DNA of 64,000 nt from Anabaena sp. PCC 7108. Lineage in GTDB: Bacteria > Cyanobacteriota > Cyanobacteriia > Cyanobacteriales > Nostocaceae. The stretch covers positions 3,605,727 to 3,669,726 of the forward strand of contig NZ_KB235896.1 of NCBI RefSeq assembly GCF_000332135.1, in the 5' to 3' direction. Both the position numbers and the translations under genes were made by a program. Each line of letters starts with the position of its first letter. Within the stretch, counting starts at the first letter, position 1. Below are positions 34,201-43,170 of this stretch, in pieces. The notes under the pieces are model-generated. The model was not told the origin of the DNA. It ran no database searches and saw only the letters and a program-made list of their open reading frames with translations.

Positions 34201-37200
34201 AAAATTCCCAAAGTTGATCAAAAGAAGGTTTTGAATGTGCGTTTGAATAGCACTAATTTGGATGACAAAACTCAACAAGCTTTTGCAAAATCACTGCAAA
34301 ATGGGCATATAGTTAATGTCCAAACAGCCACAGTCAAGGATTTAGAAGCAGTTAACAATAACGGTAAATCTGTAAATAACGGACATCATTTAGAAGCAGT
34401 TAACAATAACGGTAAATCTGTAAATAACCAGAAATTGGATCAAGTGGAAATTCAACCGCAGAACTACGAACGAGTGATTGACAGTTTAGAGTACTCTCTG
34501 TCAGAATTCGAGCGCCAGCAACGTGATATTATGCACGTTCATGAACAATCTTTGACAAATCAGACAGAGTACACAAAAAACTTTGTCCAGTTAATGCAAC
34601 AGCAGCATTCCTTATTAAAAAATTGTCAAGTAACTGAAGATCAGACACAACAAAATGCGATCGCTAGTTCTGAGCGTAGCATAATGCGGTTTCACGATCA
34701 TCAAACTGACACCCTCCACATCCATCAGCAATATTTAAACTATCAGCAAGAATACATTCACAAATACTTCCAACTGATTCAGGAACATTATCAGGTTTTA
34801 CTTCCAGATGATACTTCTCAACCTCAACCAGAATCCAGAGATATTACACACAACATCACCACAATATCACCATCCTCAGCACAGGAAGAGTTATATCATA
34901 ATCCATTAAATGCTGATCATCAAGACAGCAAGGAGTATGAAAAAGAAGAGTTTAGCAACTTCTCCACAACTACGGGAATTATCACTAATCAACCGGACTT
35001 GATATTAGAAGAAAAATCCCACCATGATCATCATATAGAAGCAAAAGACATTGCCACTATCACCGTAGCACCCACAACACTCAACAGTATTGATCTTAAT
35101 CATCTCCAACCCACTCTACTCAACATCGTTAGTGATAAAACAGGTTATCCAGTAGAAATGTTAGACCTGTCAATGGATATTGAAGCAGACTTGGGAATTG
35201 ATTCCATCAAACGGGTAGAAATTCTCGGTGGTTTGCTAGAATTATATCCCGATTTACCCAAACCAAACCCAGAAGAATTAGGTCAATTACGTACTCTGGC
35301 ACAAATTGTCGAGTATATACAAACTCAAGTGCGAGACTTACCTAATAATCAAGTAGAAGTTTCAGAAACAACTATTTCTCCACCACAGACTTTAATTGAA
35401 ATTCCTCACCAAATCCCCAAATCTAACTCAGAAAATATCTCCACACCTCCCATAGATTTTGTAGCAAAAGAATTAGCAACAAATATACCCGCAGACTTGA
35501 GTAATGTTCTCCTCAACATTGTCAGTGATAAGACAGGTTATCCAGCAGAGATGTTAGACCTGTCAATGGATATTGAAGCAGATTTGGGAATTGATTCCAT
35601 TAAACGGGTAGAAATTCTCGGTAGTTTGCTAGAAATTTACCCCGATTTACCCAAACCAAACCCAGAAGAATTAGGTCAATTGCGAACTCTGGGTCAAATT
35701 GTCGAATATGTACAACATCAGATCAAGGGAATATCATCTGCGGTTGAACAGGATAATAAGGCGACACAAAAAGTTGTTTTTGATCAGCAATTAGCGGAAC
35801 TTGATATTAATCCTAATCCTAAAATTTTCCGCAGTCCAGCCAAATTAAAGCAACTTCCCCAACCAGACATTTTAGATTTTACCATTCCTGACAACCATAT
35901 CATCTTGATCACTGATGATGGTTCCACCACCACAGAGAAATTAGCAGCAGCTTTAACAGCACAGGGTTGGAAAACTGTAGTTTTAAGTTTTCCCTCTCTT
36001 GAATCAAAGTTAGCTGAAAATATTAATCGAGTAGTACTGACTGATTGGAATGAAGAAAGTTTACAATATCAGTTGGAAAATATCTCTCATCAATATGGCG
36101 CTGTAGCTGCATTTATTCACCTGCACCCCTTTCACAATATCAACCATCTGGAAACAGAAAAAAATATTCTCCGCCATGTCTTTTTAATCGCCAAACATCT
36201 CAAAGAACCACTCAATCAAGCCGCAAATCAAGACCGCAGTTATTTCTTTACCATAGCACATCTAGATGGACAATTTGGACTCGGACACACAACCAAATTC
36301 AGCGCCATTACGGCGGGACTATTTGGACTTACTAAAAGTTTAAATCAAGAATGGGAAAATGTATTTTGTCGTTCCTGTGATTTAAGTCCTGATTTAGATG
36401 AAGAGACATCATTAAAACAGATTCTCGCTGAACTTAAAGATCCTAATCTGTTAATTACAGAAGTCGGATATAGCGACAAAGGAAGATTCACTTTAGTTGC
36501 GGATACTCCCATCCAATTACCCATTAGCAATGATCCATTATTTATTACCAAAAATCAAGTATTTTTAGTCAGTGGTGGCGCAAAAGGAATTACCGCCCAA
36601 TGTGTAATTAAACTAGCCCAAGAATCGCAATGTAAATTTATCCTTTTGGGGCGTTCGAGTACAGAATCAGAACCTGTATGGGCTGAAGGTTGCGAAAATG
36701 AAGCTGAACTAAAACAGCGGATTATGGAGGATTTTCAGGCGAAAGGAGAAAAACCAAGCCCAATAATGGTGCAGAAAAAATATCAAGCGATTTCTGCCCA
36801 ACGAGAAATTCAAAATACTCTCAAAGCTATTGAAAAAGCCGGAGGAAAAGCTGAATATTTGAGTGTAGATGTGACTGAAAGAGTTTTGTTACAAGAAAAA
36901 CTTGCGCCTGTAATTGAACGTTTAGGGGCAATAACTGGAATTATTCACGGTGCGGGTAATTTGGCAGATAAGCGAATTGAGAAAAAATCTATTCAGGATT
37001 TTGAAACCGTTTATGCCGCCAAAGTCAAGGGTTTAGAAAATCTGCTGCACTGTGTACCACCTAGCCAACTGCAATATTTAGTTTTGTTTTCTTCTGTGGT
37101 TGGCTTTTATGGTAATGTTGGACAATCGGATTATGCAATTGCTAACGAAATCCTCAACAAATCTGCCCATCTTATCAAACTTAATCACCCCGATTGTCAT

Positions 37201-38244
37201 GTAGTTGCTATTAACTGGGGTCCTTGGGATAGTGGCATGGTATCACCAGAATTAAAGAAAGCTTTCGCAGAACGCGGAATTGAAACTATTCCCATAAAAC
37301 TCGGCGCACAGATGTTAGTTAATGAACTGAAAAATCAGAATCACGAAACCGTGCAAGTGGTAATTGGTAGTCCTTTAGTTTCTGTCCCCACTACCTTAAA
37401 AAGCGAATTAAAAAAATATCGCATTCACCGCCAATTAACATTAGCAGCTAATCCATTTTTACATGATCATGTAATCGTCGGTCGCCCCGTTCTTCCTGCT
37501 ACTTGTGGACTATCATGGATGGCTAATAGTTGTGAACAACTTTATCCTGGTTATCAAGCTCTTTGTTTTCCCAAATTCAAAGTTTTGAAAGGAATTATAT
37601 TTGATGAAACTTTAGCCAAGCAATACACTTTAGAATTGCAAGAAATTGCTAAGATTGAAAACAAAGAAATAGAATTTACTGCTAAAATTAGTAGTAAGAG
37701 TCCAGATGGAAAAATCCGTTATCATTTCAGTAGTAATATTATCCTGAAACGGTCAGCTTCTACTCCCCCTAACTATGAATTCCTGAACTTACAGCAGGAT
37801 GACCAATTCCTTTCTAAGAATCAATTACTTTATCAACATGGGGCAAGTAGCTTATTTCACGGAACTACCTTTCAAGGCGTTAAATCTGTATTAAATGCCA
37901 GTCCCGCTAAACTCACTCTAGAATGTTATTTACCACAACCAACATCACAGCAACAGGGACAGTTTCCAGTCCAGACATTTAATCCCTATATTGCCGATGT
38001 ACAGATACATTTCCTCTGGATTTGGACACAGCAATTTCATCAATTAGGTTGTTTACCGGCAGAGATACAAAGTTTTGAACAGTTCGCACCTGTCCCATTT
38101 GATGAAACGTTTTATGTTACTTGTGAAATTAAATCTCAGACTGCATTAACTGCAATGGCTGATGTTATTACTCACAATCGTCAAGGGCAAGTTTATAATC
38201 GCATGATTGGTGCTAAGGGAACTATTTTGAGTCAACCAATTTGA
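31297..38244 (+). CDS. HglE/PfaA-type polyketide synthase, KS-AT-ACP-ACP-KR-DH
   Basis: 2315 aa from the ATG at 31297; the frame also opens at a TTG at 31267. KS about residues 40-495: VDAACASSLGALKMA with Cys255, EAHGTGTMVGDP, GHTKAAAG. AT about 605-950: VALFSGQGSQYLEMG and GHSFGELTALWAGG with Ser724. A duplicated His/Gln-rich helical segment covers about 1060-1170. Two near-identical ACPs follow, with DLGIDSIKRVEILG and phosphopantetheine Ser1303 and Ser1434. KR is at about 1740-2000 (FLVSGGAKGITAQ, FYGNVGQSDYAIANE). A C-terminal hotdog DH-like domain carries FLHDHVIVGRPVLPATCGLS. This order and the DSIKR ACP motif are those of heterocyst-glycolipid and PUFA synthases. It should build long, partly reduced acyl chains iteratively. 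Confidence 0.92.
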   Translation: MAACQFEAAFAQLQSEISNCEKALLKLIKVKKNMHTNKNNLSQINAKLQQTNVAIIGMASIFPQSKNLQEYWDKIIQKVDCITDVPPSRWSIDDYYDPNPKTPDKTYCKRGGFIPDIDFNPLEFGLPPNILEVTDISQLLGLVVAKAAIEDAGYGESPQLNRDIYDRTGVVLGVAIGRQLAIPLSSRLQYPVWEKVLKSSGLSNEDTQKIIAKIQSAYVQWEENAFPGMLANVISGRIANRLDLGGLNCVVDAACASSLGALKMAISELVEHRADMMITGGVDTDNSILAYMCFSKTPAVSPSENVKPFDVDSDGMMLGEGVGMLVLKRLEDAQRDNDRIYAVIKGIGTSSDGRYKSIYAPRSEGQVKALHRAYEDAGFSPSSVGLMEAHGTGTMVGDPTEFSSIKEVFGENNPKKQYIALGTVKSQIGHTKAAAGAASLIKTALALHHKVLPPTINITKPHPKLNIETSPFYLNTETRPWITNQPRRAGVSAFGFGGTNYHVVLEEYEPEHNHSYRLHNTAKSILLFAPTTPELLSRCLDIQQKLQSEDKERHYQQLITECESVKIPVNHARVGFVADSLTQAGEFLQIIIDSLKNKPEAESWEHPKRIYYRQRGIETSGKVVALFSGQGSQYLEMGREVAVNFPYLRQIYAHMDNLLCEDGLRPLSEVVFPPPVFDTTQKASQLAALQMTEYAQPAIGAFSAGLYKILQQAGFKPDFVAGHSFGELTALWAGGVLSEEDYLFLVKARGQAMATPADSQFDAGGMLAVQGDVIQVTELIQNFPQIAIANCNSQRQVVLAGKKTEIAQVQDFLKQKGFSTVLLGVSAAFHTPLVAHAQKPFAKAIEKVTFNAPQIPVYTNVTGGCYPNEASAIQKILKEHLLNQVLFQQEIENLYKSGGYCFVEFGPKNILTKLVKDILSGKPHLAVALNGNPTKNSSDDDRTLREAVIQLRVAGLPLQNLDPYQISTKIPKVDQKKVLNVRLNSTNLDDKTQQAFAKSLQNGHIVNVQTATVKDLEAVNNNGKSVNNGHHLEAVNNNGKSVNNQKLDQVEIQPQNYERVIDSLEYSLSEFERQQRDIMHVHEQSLTNQTEYTKNFVQLMQQQHSLLKNCQVTEDQTQQNAIASSERSIMRFHDHQTDTLHIHQQYLNYQQEYIHKYFQLIQEHYQVLLPDDTSQPQPESRDITHNITTISPSSAQEELYHNPLNADHQDSKEYEKEEFSNFSTTTGIITNQPDLILEEKSHHDHHIEAKDIATITVAPTTLNSIDLNHLQPTLLNIVSDKTGYPVEMLDLSMDIEADLGIDSIKRVEILGGLLELYPDLPKPNPEELGQLRTLAQIVEYIQTQVRDLPNNQVEVSETTISPPQTLIEIPHQIPKSNSENISTPPIDFVAKELATNIPADLSNVLLNIVSDKTGYPAEMLDLSMDIEADLGIDSIKRVEILGSLLEIYPDLPKPNPEELGQLRTLGQIVEYVQHQIKGISSAVEQDNKATQKVVFDQQLAELDINPNPKIFRSPAKLKQLPQPDILDFTIPDNHIILITDDGSTTTEKLAAALTAQGWKTVVLSFPSLESKLAENINRVVLTDWNEESLQYQLENISHQYGAVAAFIHLHPFHNINHLETEKNILRHVFLIAKHLKEPLNQAANQDRSYFFTIAHLDGQFGLGHTTKFSAITAGLFGLTKSLNQEWENVFCRSCDLSPDLDEETSLKQILAELKDPNLLITEVGYSDKGRFTLVADTPIQLPISNDPLFITKNQVFLVSGGAKGITAQCVIKLAQESQCKFILLGRSSTESEPVWAEGCENEAELKQRIMEDFQAKGEKPSPIMVQKKYQAISAQREIQNTLKAIEKAGGKAEYLSVDVTERVLLQEKLAPVIERLGAITGIIHGAGNLADKRIEKKSIQDFETVYAAKVKGLENLLHCVPPSQLQYLVLFSSVVGFYGNVGQSDYAIANEILNKSAHLIKLNHPDCHVVAINWGPWDSGMVSPELKKAFAERGIETIPIKLGAQMLVNELKNQNHETVQVVIGSPLVSVPTTLKSELKKYRIHRQLTLAANPFLHDHVIVGRPVLPATCGLSWMANSCEQLYPGYQALCFPKFKVLKGIIFDETLAKQYTLELQEIAKIENKEIEFTAKISSKSPDGKIRYHFSSNIILKRSASTPPNYEFLNLQQDDQFLSKNQLLYQHGASSLFHGTTFQGVKSVLNASPAKLTLECYLPQPTSQQQGQFPVQTFNPYIADVQIHFLWIWTQQFHQLGCLPAEIQSFEQFAPVPFDETFYVTCEIKSQTALTAMADVITHNRQGQVYNRMIGAKGTILSQPI
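34342..34430 (+). repeat. tandem duplication in the PKS linker
   Basis: Two 39-bp copies encoding LEAVNNNGKSVNN, separated by nine bases (GHH), lie in the linker between AT and the helical segment. Nucleotide identity between copies is essentially complete, so the duplication is recent. It probably only lengthens an unstructured linker. Confidence 0.7.
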
Positions 38245-38297
38245 GGATTTTTAACCGCAGATTTTTATATTACAGCGATTTTCAGCAAAAATCTGTT

Positions 38298-38363
38298 GTA
38301 GGGTGCTTTACTACTGCATAAATCCTGTAAATAAACAGATTGTTGATATCTGACGCACCCTAC
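38298..38363. repeat. palindromic element GTAGGGTGC family, copy 2
   Basis: 66 bp in the gap between the PKS and the KS-like/AT gene, with right end TCTGACGCACCCTAC identical to the copy at 25839 and left end GTAGGGTGCTTTA partly diverged. A second short palindrome AGGACTAAAGTCCT is at about 38524 in the same 364-bp gap. Confidence 0.7.
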
Positions 38364-38608
38364 CAATGTGCCAGTTGCGTAAGTCCTGTTGATAAGTGAT
38401 TAGGCGGACATGATATCAGACCTCAAATACAGCGGATTCCTTTGTTATAAGGTACATCATAGCCCTCTCATTGCTTGCTTGGGGGTGGGGTTCTTGTACC
38501 TCATGAAACTGAGAAGTGCTGTAAGGACTAAAGTCCTGACTACAAACCTTGAATTATTCACCCTGCTCTACTTAACTGAACCAGATTGCAACATAATGGA
38601 GAATAATA

Positions 38609-41389
38609 ATGAAAGAATTTTACCAAAATCAATCTCAGAAAATGGCAATAGTGGGGATGAATTGTCATACTGCTGGTTGTCAGGAATTAGATGCCTTTGA
38701 ACGCTGCATTTATGAAGGTAAACAGCATTTTGTTTCTGCCAATTATGCCAATGAAGCATTACCTTTAATTGATTTTTACAAATTGCCAATTACCCCAGAG
38801 GAAATTAATCAACTCCCACTTCCACAATTGTTAATGCTGAAAGTGGCTGCTCGTACTCTCCAAGATGCCAAACTGCAACCAGAAACAAAAATAGCAGTGA
38901 TCATGGTGAGTACACCTCAAGGTGATAAACCCAATAAATTAGCTAGTTATATTTCCCGTCTTTGGGATGCCACTAGTCCTGCTTTCGGTGAAGAAAATTC
39001 AGTTTTTTCTGCCTTACATTTGGCACAAAAGTTATTAATTAATCAGCAAGTAGATGCTGTTTTAGTTGCCGCAATGGATTTTGCTAGGGAGAAAAATCAC
39101 GTCGCAGGTGTCAATACCCTTAGTTATGATCAAAAAGCTGATGGTATTCTAGTAGGAGAAGGTGCCGGCGCTGTGGTCTTGCAACTTCACAACATAGCCA
39201 AACAAAAACATCACCGCATATATGCAGTAATTGATGGTTTGAGTGTGGTGCAGAATTCCCTACACAACTCAGAAGCAGTCACCCAAGCTTGTGAAATGGC
39301 TTTTAATCTTGCAGATATTCAACCTCAAGATATTAGCTATTTGGAACTTTGTGCTAGTGGTATTCCTCAACAAGATAATGCGGAAATTCAAGGTTTAGTT
39401 CAAGCTTATGGAACTACAAATGCAAAATTAAGTTGTGCAGTTGGTAGTGTCAAAGCTAATATTGGTCATACTCACGCCGCTTCAGGAATTATCAGCCTCA
39501 TTAAAACAGCACTTTGTTTATATCACCGTTACATTCCCGCTGTTCCCCAGTGGTCTAGCCCCAAACAGCCGGAAGTGTGGAATGACAGTCCCTTTTATGT
39601 AGCCACACAATCTAAACCTTGGTTTGTAGAACCAGGTGCAGATAAAAGAATAGCTGCTGTTAATAGTTTGGAATTAGATGGCAGTTATGTACACGTAATT
39701 TTATCAGAAGAACCCACTCAGATAGAACGTCACAGCCAATATTTAGCACAAATACCTTATTATCTTTTTGCTTTGGCTGCTGATAATCGCTCTTCTCTAT
39801 TAGAGCAGCTAAATAGACTCCAACAAACTATCCAAGATTCTCTCTCCCTATCTCACACCGCCAGCCAGAACTTTAGAGAATTTCAGAAGCGTCAAACAGC
39901 AACCTACGCTTTAGCAATTTTGGGACGGAATCAAGATGAATTAACACGAGAAATTCAGCGAGCAATTCAAGGTGTTACAGTTGCTTTTGATACTGGCAAA
40001 GACTGGCAAACCCCTATCGGAAGTTATTTTACACCCAAACCACAAGGAAAAATTGGTAAAGTCGCCTTTGTTTACTCTGGTTCTTTCACTTCTTATATTG
40101 GACTATGCCGTAATTTATTTCATATGTTTCCTCAACTTTATGAGGACAAAATAGTTAAAAGTGTTTACAACCGCGTTGCTAACATTGAAAAACTTCTTTA
40201 TCCCCGCAGCGTCAATAAATTATCAAATAGACAACTAGAAGCCTTAGAACAGCAATTAATTGATGACCCAGTAGCAATGCTGGAATCAGAAGTTGGCTTT
40301 GCTGGACTCATAACCGCAATTCTCAAAAATTATTTCCAAATCCAACACCAATGCGCCTTTGGTTACAGCCTTGGCGAAACTAGTATGATGTTAGCCCAAG
40401 GTGTCTGGACTAGCTTTAAACAAACTAGTGATTACTTAAACTCATCACCCCTTTTTAAAACCCAGCTATCCGGTCCTAAAAATGCCGTTCGTCAATGTTG
40501 GGGATTACCATTAGATAATCAAAATCTAGGATTCTGGAGTAACTATATTCTCATCTGTCCAGTATCCCAGGTCAGGGAAGCTATTAAACATGAGAAACGG
40601 GTCTATATACCTTTAATTAACACACCAGAAGAAGTTGTAATTGCTGGAGAAACACAAGCTTGTCAAAGAGTAATTCAACAACTAAATTGTGATGCTTTTC
40701 CCACTTCTATCGATCATGTAATTCATTGCGACCCCATGCGCTCTGAATACAAAGAACTGCAAAAAATTAATACTTTACCCATTCAAAACATCCCCGATTT
40801 GACTTTTTATTCCGCCGCCGAATATGAACCAATTACCATCGATAGCCAAACAATTGGCAACAACATAGCTAAATCTCTTTGTCAAGAACTTGATTTTCCT
40901 CGCTTAATTAACCGGGTCTACCAAGACAACTACAGAATATTTATTGAAGTAGGTGTTGGTGGTAATTGCTCCAGATGGATTAGTGAAACACTCAAGGAAA
41001 AAGAACACGTCGCCGTATCTATAAATAAAAGAGGCGTAGATGACCATACCTCAATTATTAGAGCCTTAGGTAAACTCCTCAGTCATCGAGTTGCATTAGA
41101 TATATCACCTTTGTATGTTCCTTCTTCAGCAGACAATCAGCCAAATTTCAAAGTAGAAAATAACCCACAGCCTCAAAATCAATCTTTAACTTCTCATCCC
41201 CATAAAATTTGGAAATCAACCCCCTCACAACTTCCAAATTTACGCAAATACCACCGACAAAAATTGAGTCATAACAATGCAGTTATGACAAAAACGCACA
41301 GTTTTTTATTAAAGTCTCGCCAGGAATCACTAGAGCAAATACATCTCTTGATTCAGCAACAAATAGACTTTTATAAACGGATAGTTTAA
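38609..41389 (+). CDS. KS-like (chain-length-factor type) plus acyltransferase protein, PfaB/Hgl-like
   Basis: 926 aa, ATG preceded by a GGAG site. Residues about 10-375 form a ketosynthase fold (KMAIVGMNCHTAGCQELDAF, VGSVKANIGHTHAASGIISL) in which the KS active-site Cys is absent: VDAVLVAAMDFAREK occupies that place. It should therefore not condense and may be a CLF-like partner. Residues about 490-800 are an acyltransferase: VAFVYSGSFTSYIGL and FGYSLGETSMMLAQG with Ser587. The C-terminus ends in a helical SRQESLEQIHLLIQQQIDFY segment that resembles the helical repeats in the PKS and may dock to it. Operon position matches hgl/pfa clusters. Confidence 0.85.
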   Translation: MKEFYQNQSQKMAIVGMNCHTAGCQELDAFERCIYEGKQHFVSANYANEALPLIDFYKLPITPEEINQLPLPQLLMLKVAARTLQDAKLQPETKIAVIMVSTPQGDKPNKLASYISRLWDATSPAFGEENSVFSALHLAQKLLINQQVDAVLVAAMDFAREKNHVAGVNTLSYDQKADGILVGEGAGAVVLQLHNIAKQKHHRIYAVIDGLSVVQNSLHNSEAVTQACEMAFNLADIQPQDISYLELCASGIPQQDNAEIQGLVQAYGTTNAKLSCAVGSVKANIGHTHAASGIISLIKTALCLYHRYIPAVPQWSSPKQPEVWNDSPFYVATQSKPWFVEPGADKRIAAVNSLELDGSYVHVILSEEPTQIERHSQYLAQIPYYLFALAADNRSSLLEQLNRLQQTIQDSLSLSHTASQNFREFQKRQTATYALAILGRNQDELTREIQRAIQGVTVAFDTGKDWQTPIGSYFTPKPQGKIGKVAFVYSGSFTSYIGLCRNLFHMFPQLYEDKIVKSVYNRVANIEKLLYPRSVNKLSNRQLEALEQQLIDDPVAMLESEVGFAGLITAILKNYFQIQHQCAFGYSLGETSMMLAQGVWTSFKQTSDYLNSSPLFKTQLSGPKNAVRQCWGLPLDNQNLGFWSNYILICPVSQVREAIKHEKRVYIPLINTPEEVVIAGETQACQRVIQQLNCDAFPTSIDHVIHCDPMRSEYKELQKINTLPIQNIPDLTFYSAAEYEPITIDSQTIGNNIAKSLCQELDFPRLINRVYQDNYRIFIEVGVGGNCSRWISETLKEKEHVAVSINKRGVDDHTSIIRALGKLLSHRVALDISPLYVPSSADNQPNFKVENNPQPQNQSLTSHPHKIWKSTPSQLPNLRKYHRQKLSHNNAVMTKTHSFLLKSRQESLEQIHLLIQQQIDFYKRIV

Positions 41390-41509
41390 AGGTATTCATA
41401 AACTCTCCAATGATTGTCATAGCATAACTAAAATACTATGGGTTGGGCTGAAAAGCCCACCCGAATAATACCAAAATAATACCAATTAGATTTCCAGAGG
41501 AATACTAAC

Positions 41510-43165
41510 GTGTTAAACACAAAAAATATCCTAGAACAGCAGAATAATTCTCTCAAAATATCTAGCTTATTGAGCCACTATCACCAACCTTGGCAAGGAA
41601 ATATAAATACTGTTTCATTTGATGCAGAAGGTATTAAATCTAAACTGAGGAATTTAGAAAAACCATGTTATATACTAAAAAAAGAAGGGCAAATAGGAAT
41701 TAGCAATGAATTAAATATAGTCCATTATAATCATAGCAACTCAGCCAAAATAGAAACCTTAATTTCTGTTCCATCTTTATCAATTCAACAATTAGGTGAT
41801 CCAACCTTTCTTGATTTTTACGGAGTCAAATATGCCTATGCTACAGGTGCAATGGCTCAGGGAATTGCTTCCGAAGAATTAGTAATTGCGTTAGGAAAAG
41901 AAAGGATTTTAAGTTCATTTGGTGCAGGAGGTTTATCTCCTCACCGTGTCGAATCAGCCATTAACCGCATTCAACAAGCTTTACAGCAAAAACCTTACGC
42001 ATTTAACTTACTTCATAGTCCCAGTGAACCAGCTATTGAACGTCGTAGCATAGATTTATATCTGCAATATCAAGTCAGCATAATTGAAGCTTCTGCATTT
42101 TTAGATTTGACTGATAACATCGTTTACTATCGAGCCGCAGGACTAAGTTTAAATTCAGCCAATCAAATCGAAATCAAAAATAAAGTCATTGCTAAAGTTT
42201 CACGTCGAGAAGTTGCAACTAAATTTCTTCAACCTGCTCCCGTAAAAATTCTCAAACAATTAGTTAAACAAGGTCTTATTAGTGAATTACAAGCCACTCT
42301 TGCCGAAAAAATTCCGATGGCTGATGATATTACCGTAGAAGCAGATTCTGGAGGTCATACAGATAATCGTCCGCTCATTTGTTTATTACCTTCTATTTTG
42401 GAATTGCGAGATGAAATTCAAGCTAAATATTGTTATAAACAACCAGTAAGGATTGGTGTAGCAGGTGGAATTTCTACCCCACAATCAGCATTAGCTGCTT
42501 TTATGATGGGTGCAGCTTATGTAGTCACCGGCTCTATTAATCAATCTTGCATTGAAGCTGGAACTTCTCAATATACCAAAGAATTACTAGCTCAATCAGA
42601 AATGGCTGATGTGATGATGGCTCCCGCAGCGGATATGTTTGAAATGGGAGTAAAATTGCAAGTTCTCAAACGTGGAACACTCTTTCCTCTCCGCGCTCAA
42701 AAATTATTAGAATTATACAAAAACTATAACTCAATTGAAGAAATTCCTCCAGCAGAACTGGAAAAATTAGAAAAGCAAATTCTGAAAAAGACAGTACAAG
42801 AAGTTTGGCAAGAAACTGTTACTTATTTATCTCAACGTAACCCAGAAAAATTAAACAAAGCACTTAGTAATTCCAAGCTAAAAATGGCTTTAATTTTCCG
42901 CTGGTATCTGGGACTATCTTCCCGCTGGTCTAATACTGGTGAAAAAGGTCGAGAAATTGATTACCAAATTTGGTGTGGTCCAGCCATGGGTAGCTTTAAT
43001 AATTGGGTGAAAGGTTCCTATTTATCTGAATCCAAAAATCGAAAAGTCGTGGATATTGCTGACCATATTATGACAGGTGCAGCATTTTTGTACCGCATTC
43101 AAAGTTTAAAAATTCAAGGATTAACAATTCCAGATGAATATGGTCAATATCGTCCAGAAGGTTGA
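41510..43165 (+). CDS. PfaD/HglG-type FMN-dependent enoyl reductase
   Basis: 551 aa. GTG start preceded by AGAGGA. The TIM-barrel core follows the nitronate monooxygenase-like pattern: DITVEADSGGHTDNRPLICL, IGVAGGISTPQSALAAFMMG and AAYVVTGSINQSC, the FMN phosphate-binding region. AMGSFNNWVKGSYL and a family-specific C-terminus place it with PfaD, the trans-acting enoyl reductase of PUFA synthases, and with the reductase of the heterocyst-glycolipid system. It presumably reduces enoyl-ACP on the PKS. The gene ends 5 bp before the acyltransferase start. Confidence 0.9.
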   Translation: MLNTKNILEQQNNSLKISSLLSHYHQPWQGNINTVSFDAEGIKSKLRNLEKPCYILKKEGQIGISNELNIVHYNHSNSAKIETLISVPSLSIQQLGDPTFLDFYGVKYAYATGAMAQGIASEELVIALGKERILSSFGAGGLSPHRVESAINRIQQALQQKPYAFNLLHSPSEPAIERRSIDLYLQYQVSIIEASAFLDLTDNIVYYRAAGLSLNSANQIEIKNKVIAKVSRREVATKFLQPAPVKILKQLVKQGLISELQATLAEKIPMADDITVEADSGGHTDNRPLICLLPSILELRDEIQAKYCYKQPVRIGVAGGISTPQSALAAFMMGAAYVVTGSINQSCIEAGTSQYTKELLAQSEMADVMMAPAADMFEMGVKLQVLKRGTLFPLRAQKLLELYKNYNSIEEIPPAELEKLEKQILKKTVQEVWQETVTYLSQRNPEKLNKALSNSKLKMALIFRWYLGLSSRWSNTGEKGREIDYQIWCGPAMGSFNNWVKGSYLSESKNRKVVDIADHIMTGAAFLYRIQSLKIQGLTIPDEYGQYRPEG

Positions 43166-43170
43166 TAAAT

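Noticed and set aside
38410-38700. Small gene before the KS-like/AT protein
   Set aside because: No family-like sequence, overlaps the real start at 38609 and runs through repeats.
41510-43165. Nitronate monooxygenase (2-nitropropane dioxygenase) involved in catabolism
   Set aside because: The fold is similar but length, C-terminus and operon place it with PfaD-type enoyl reductases.
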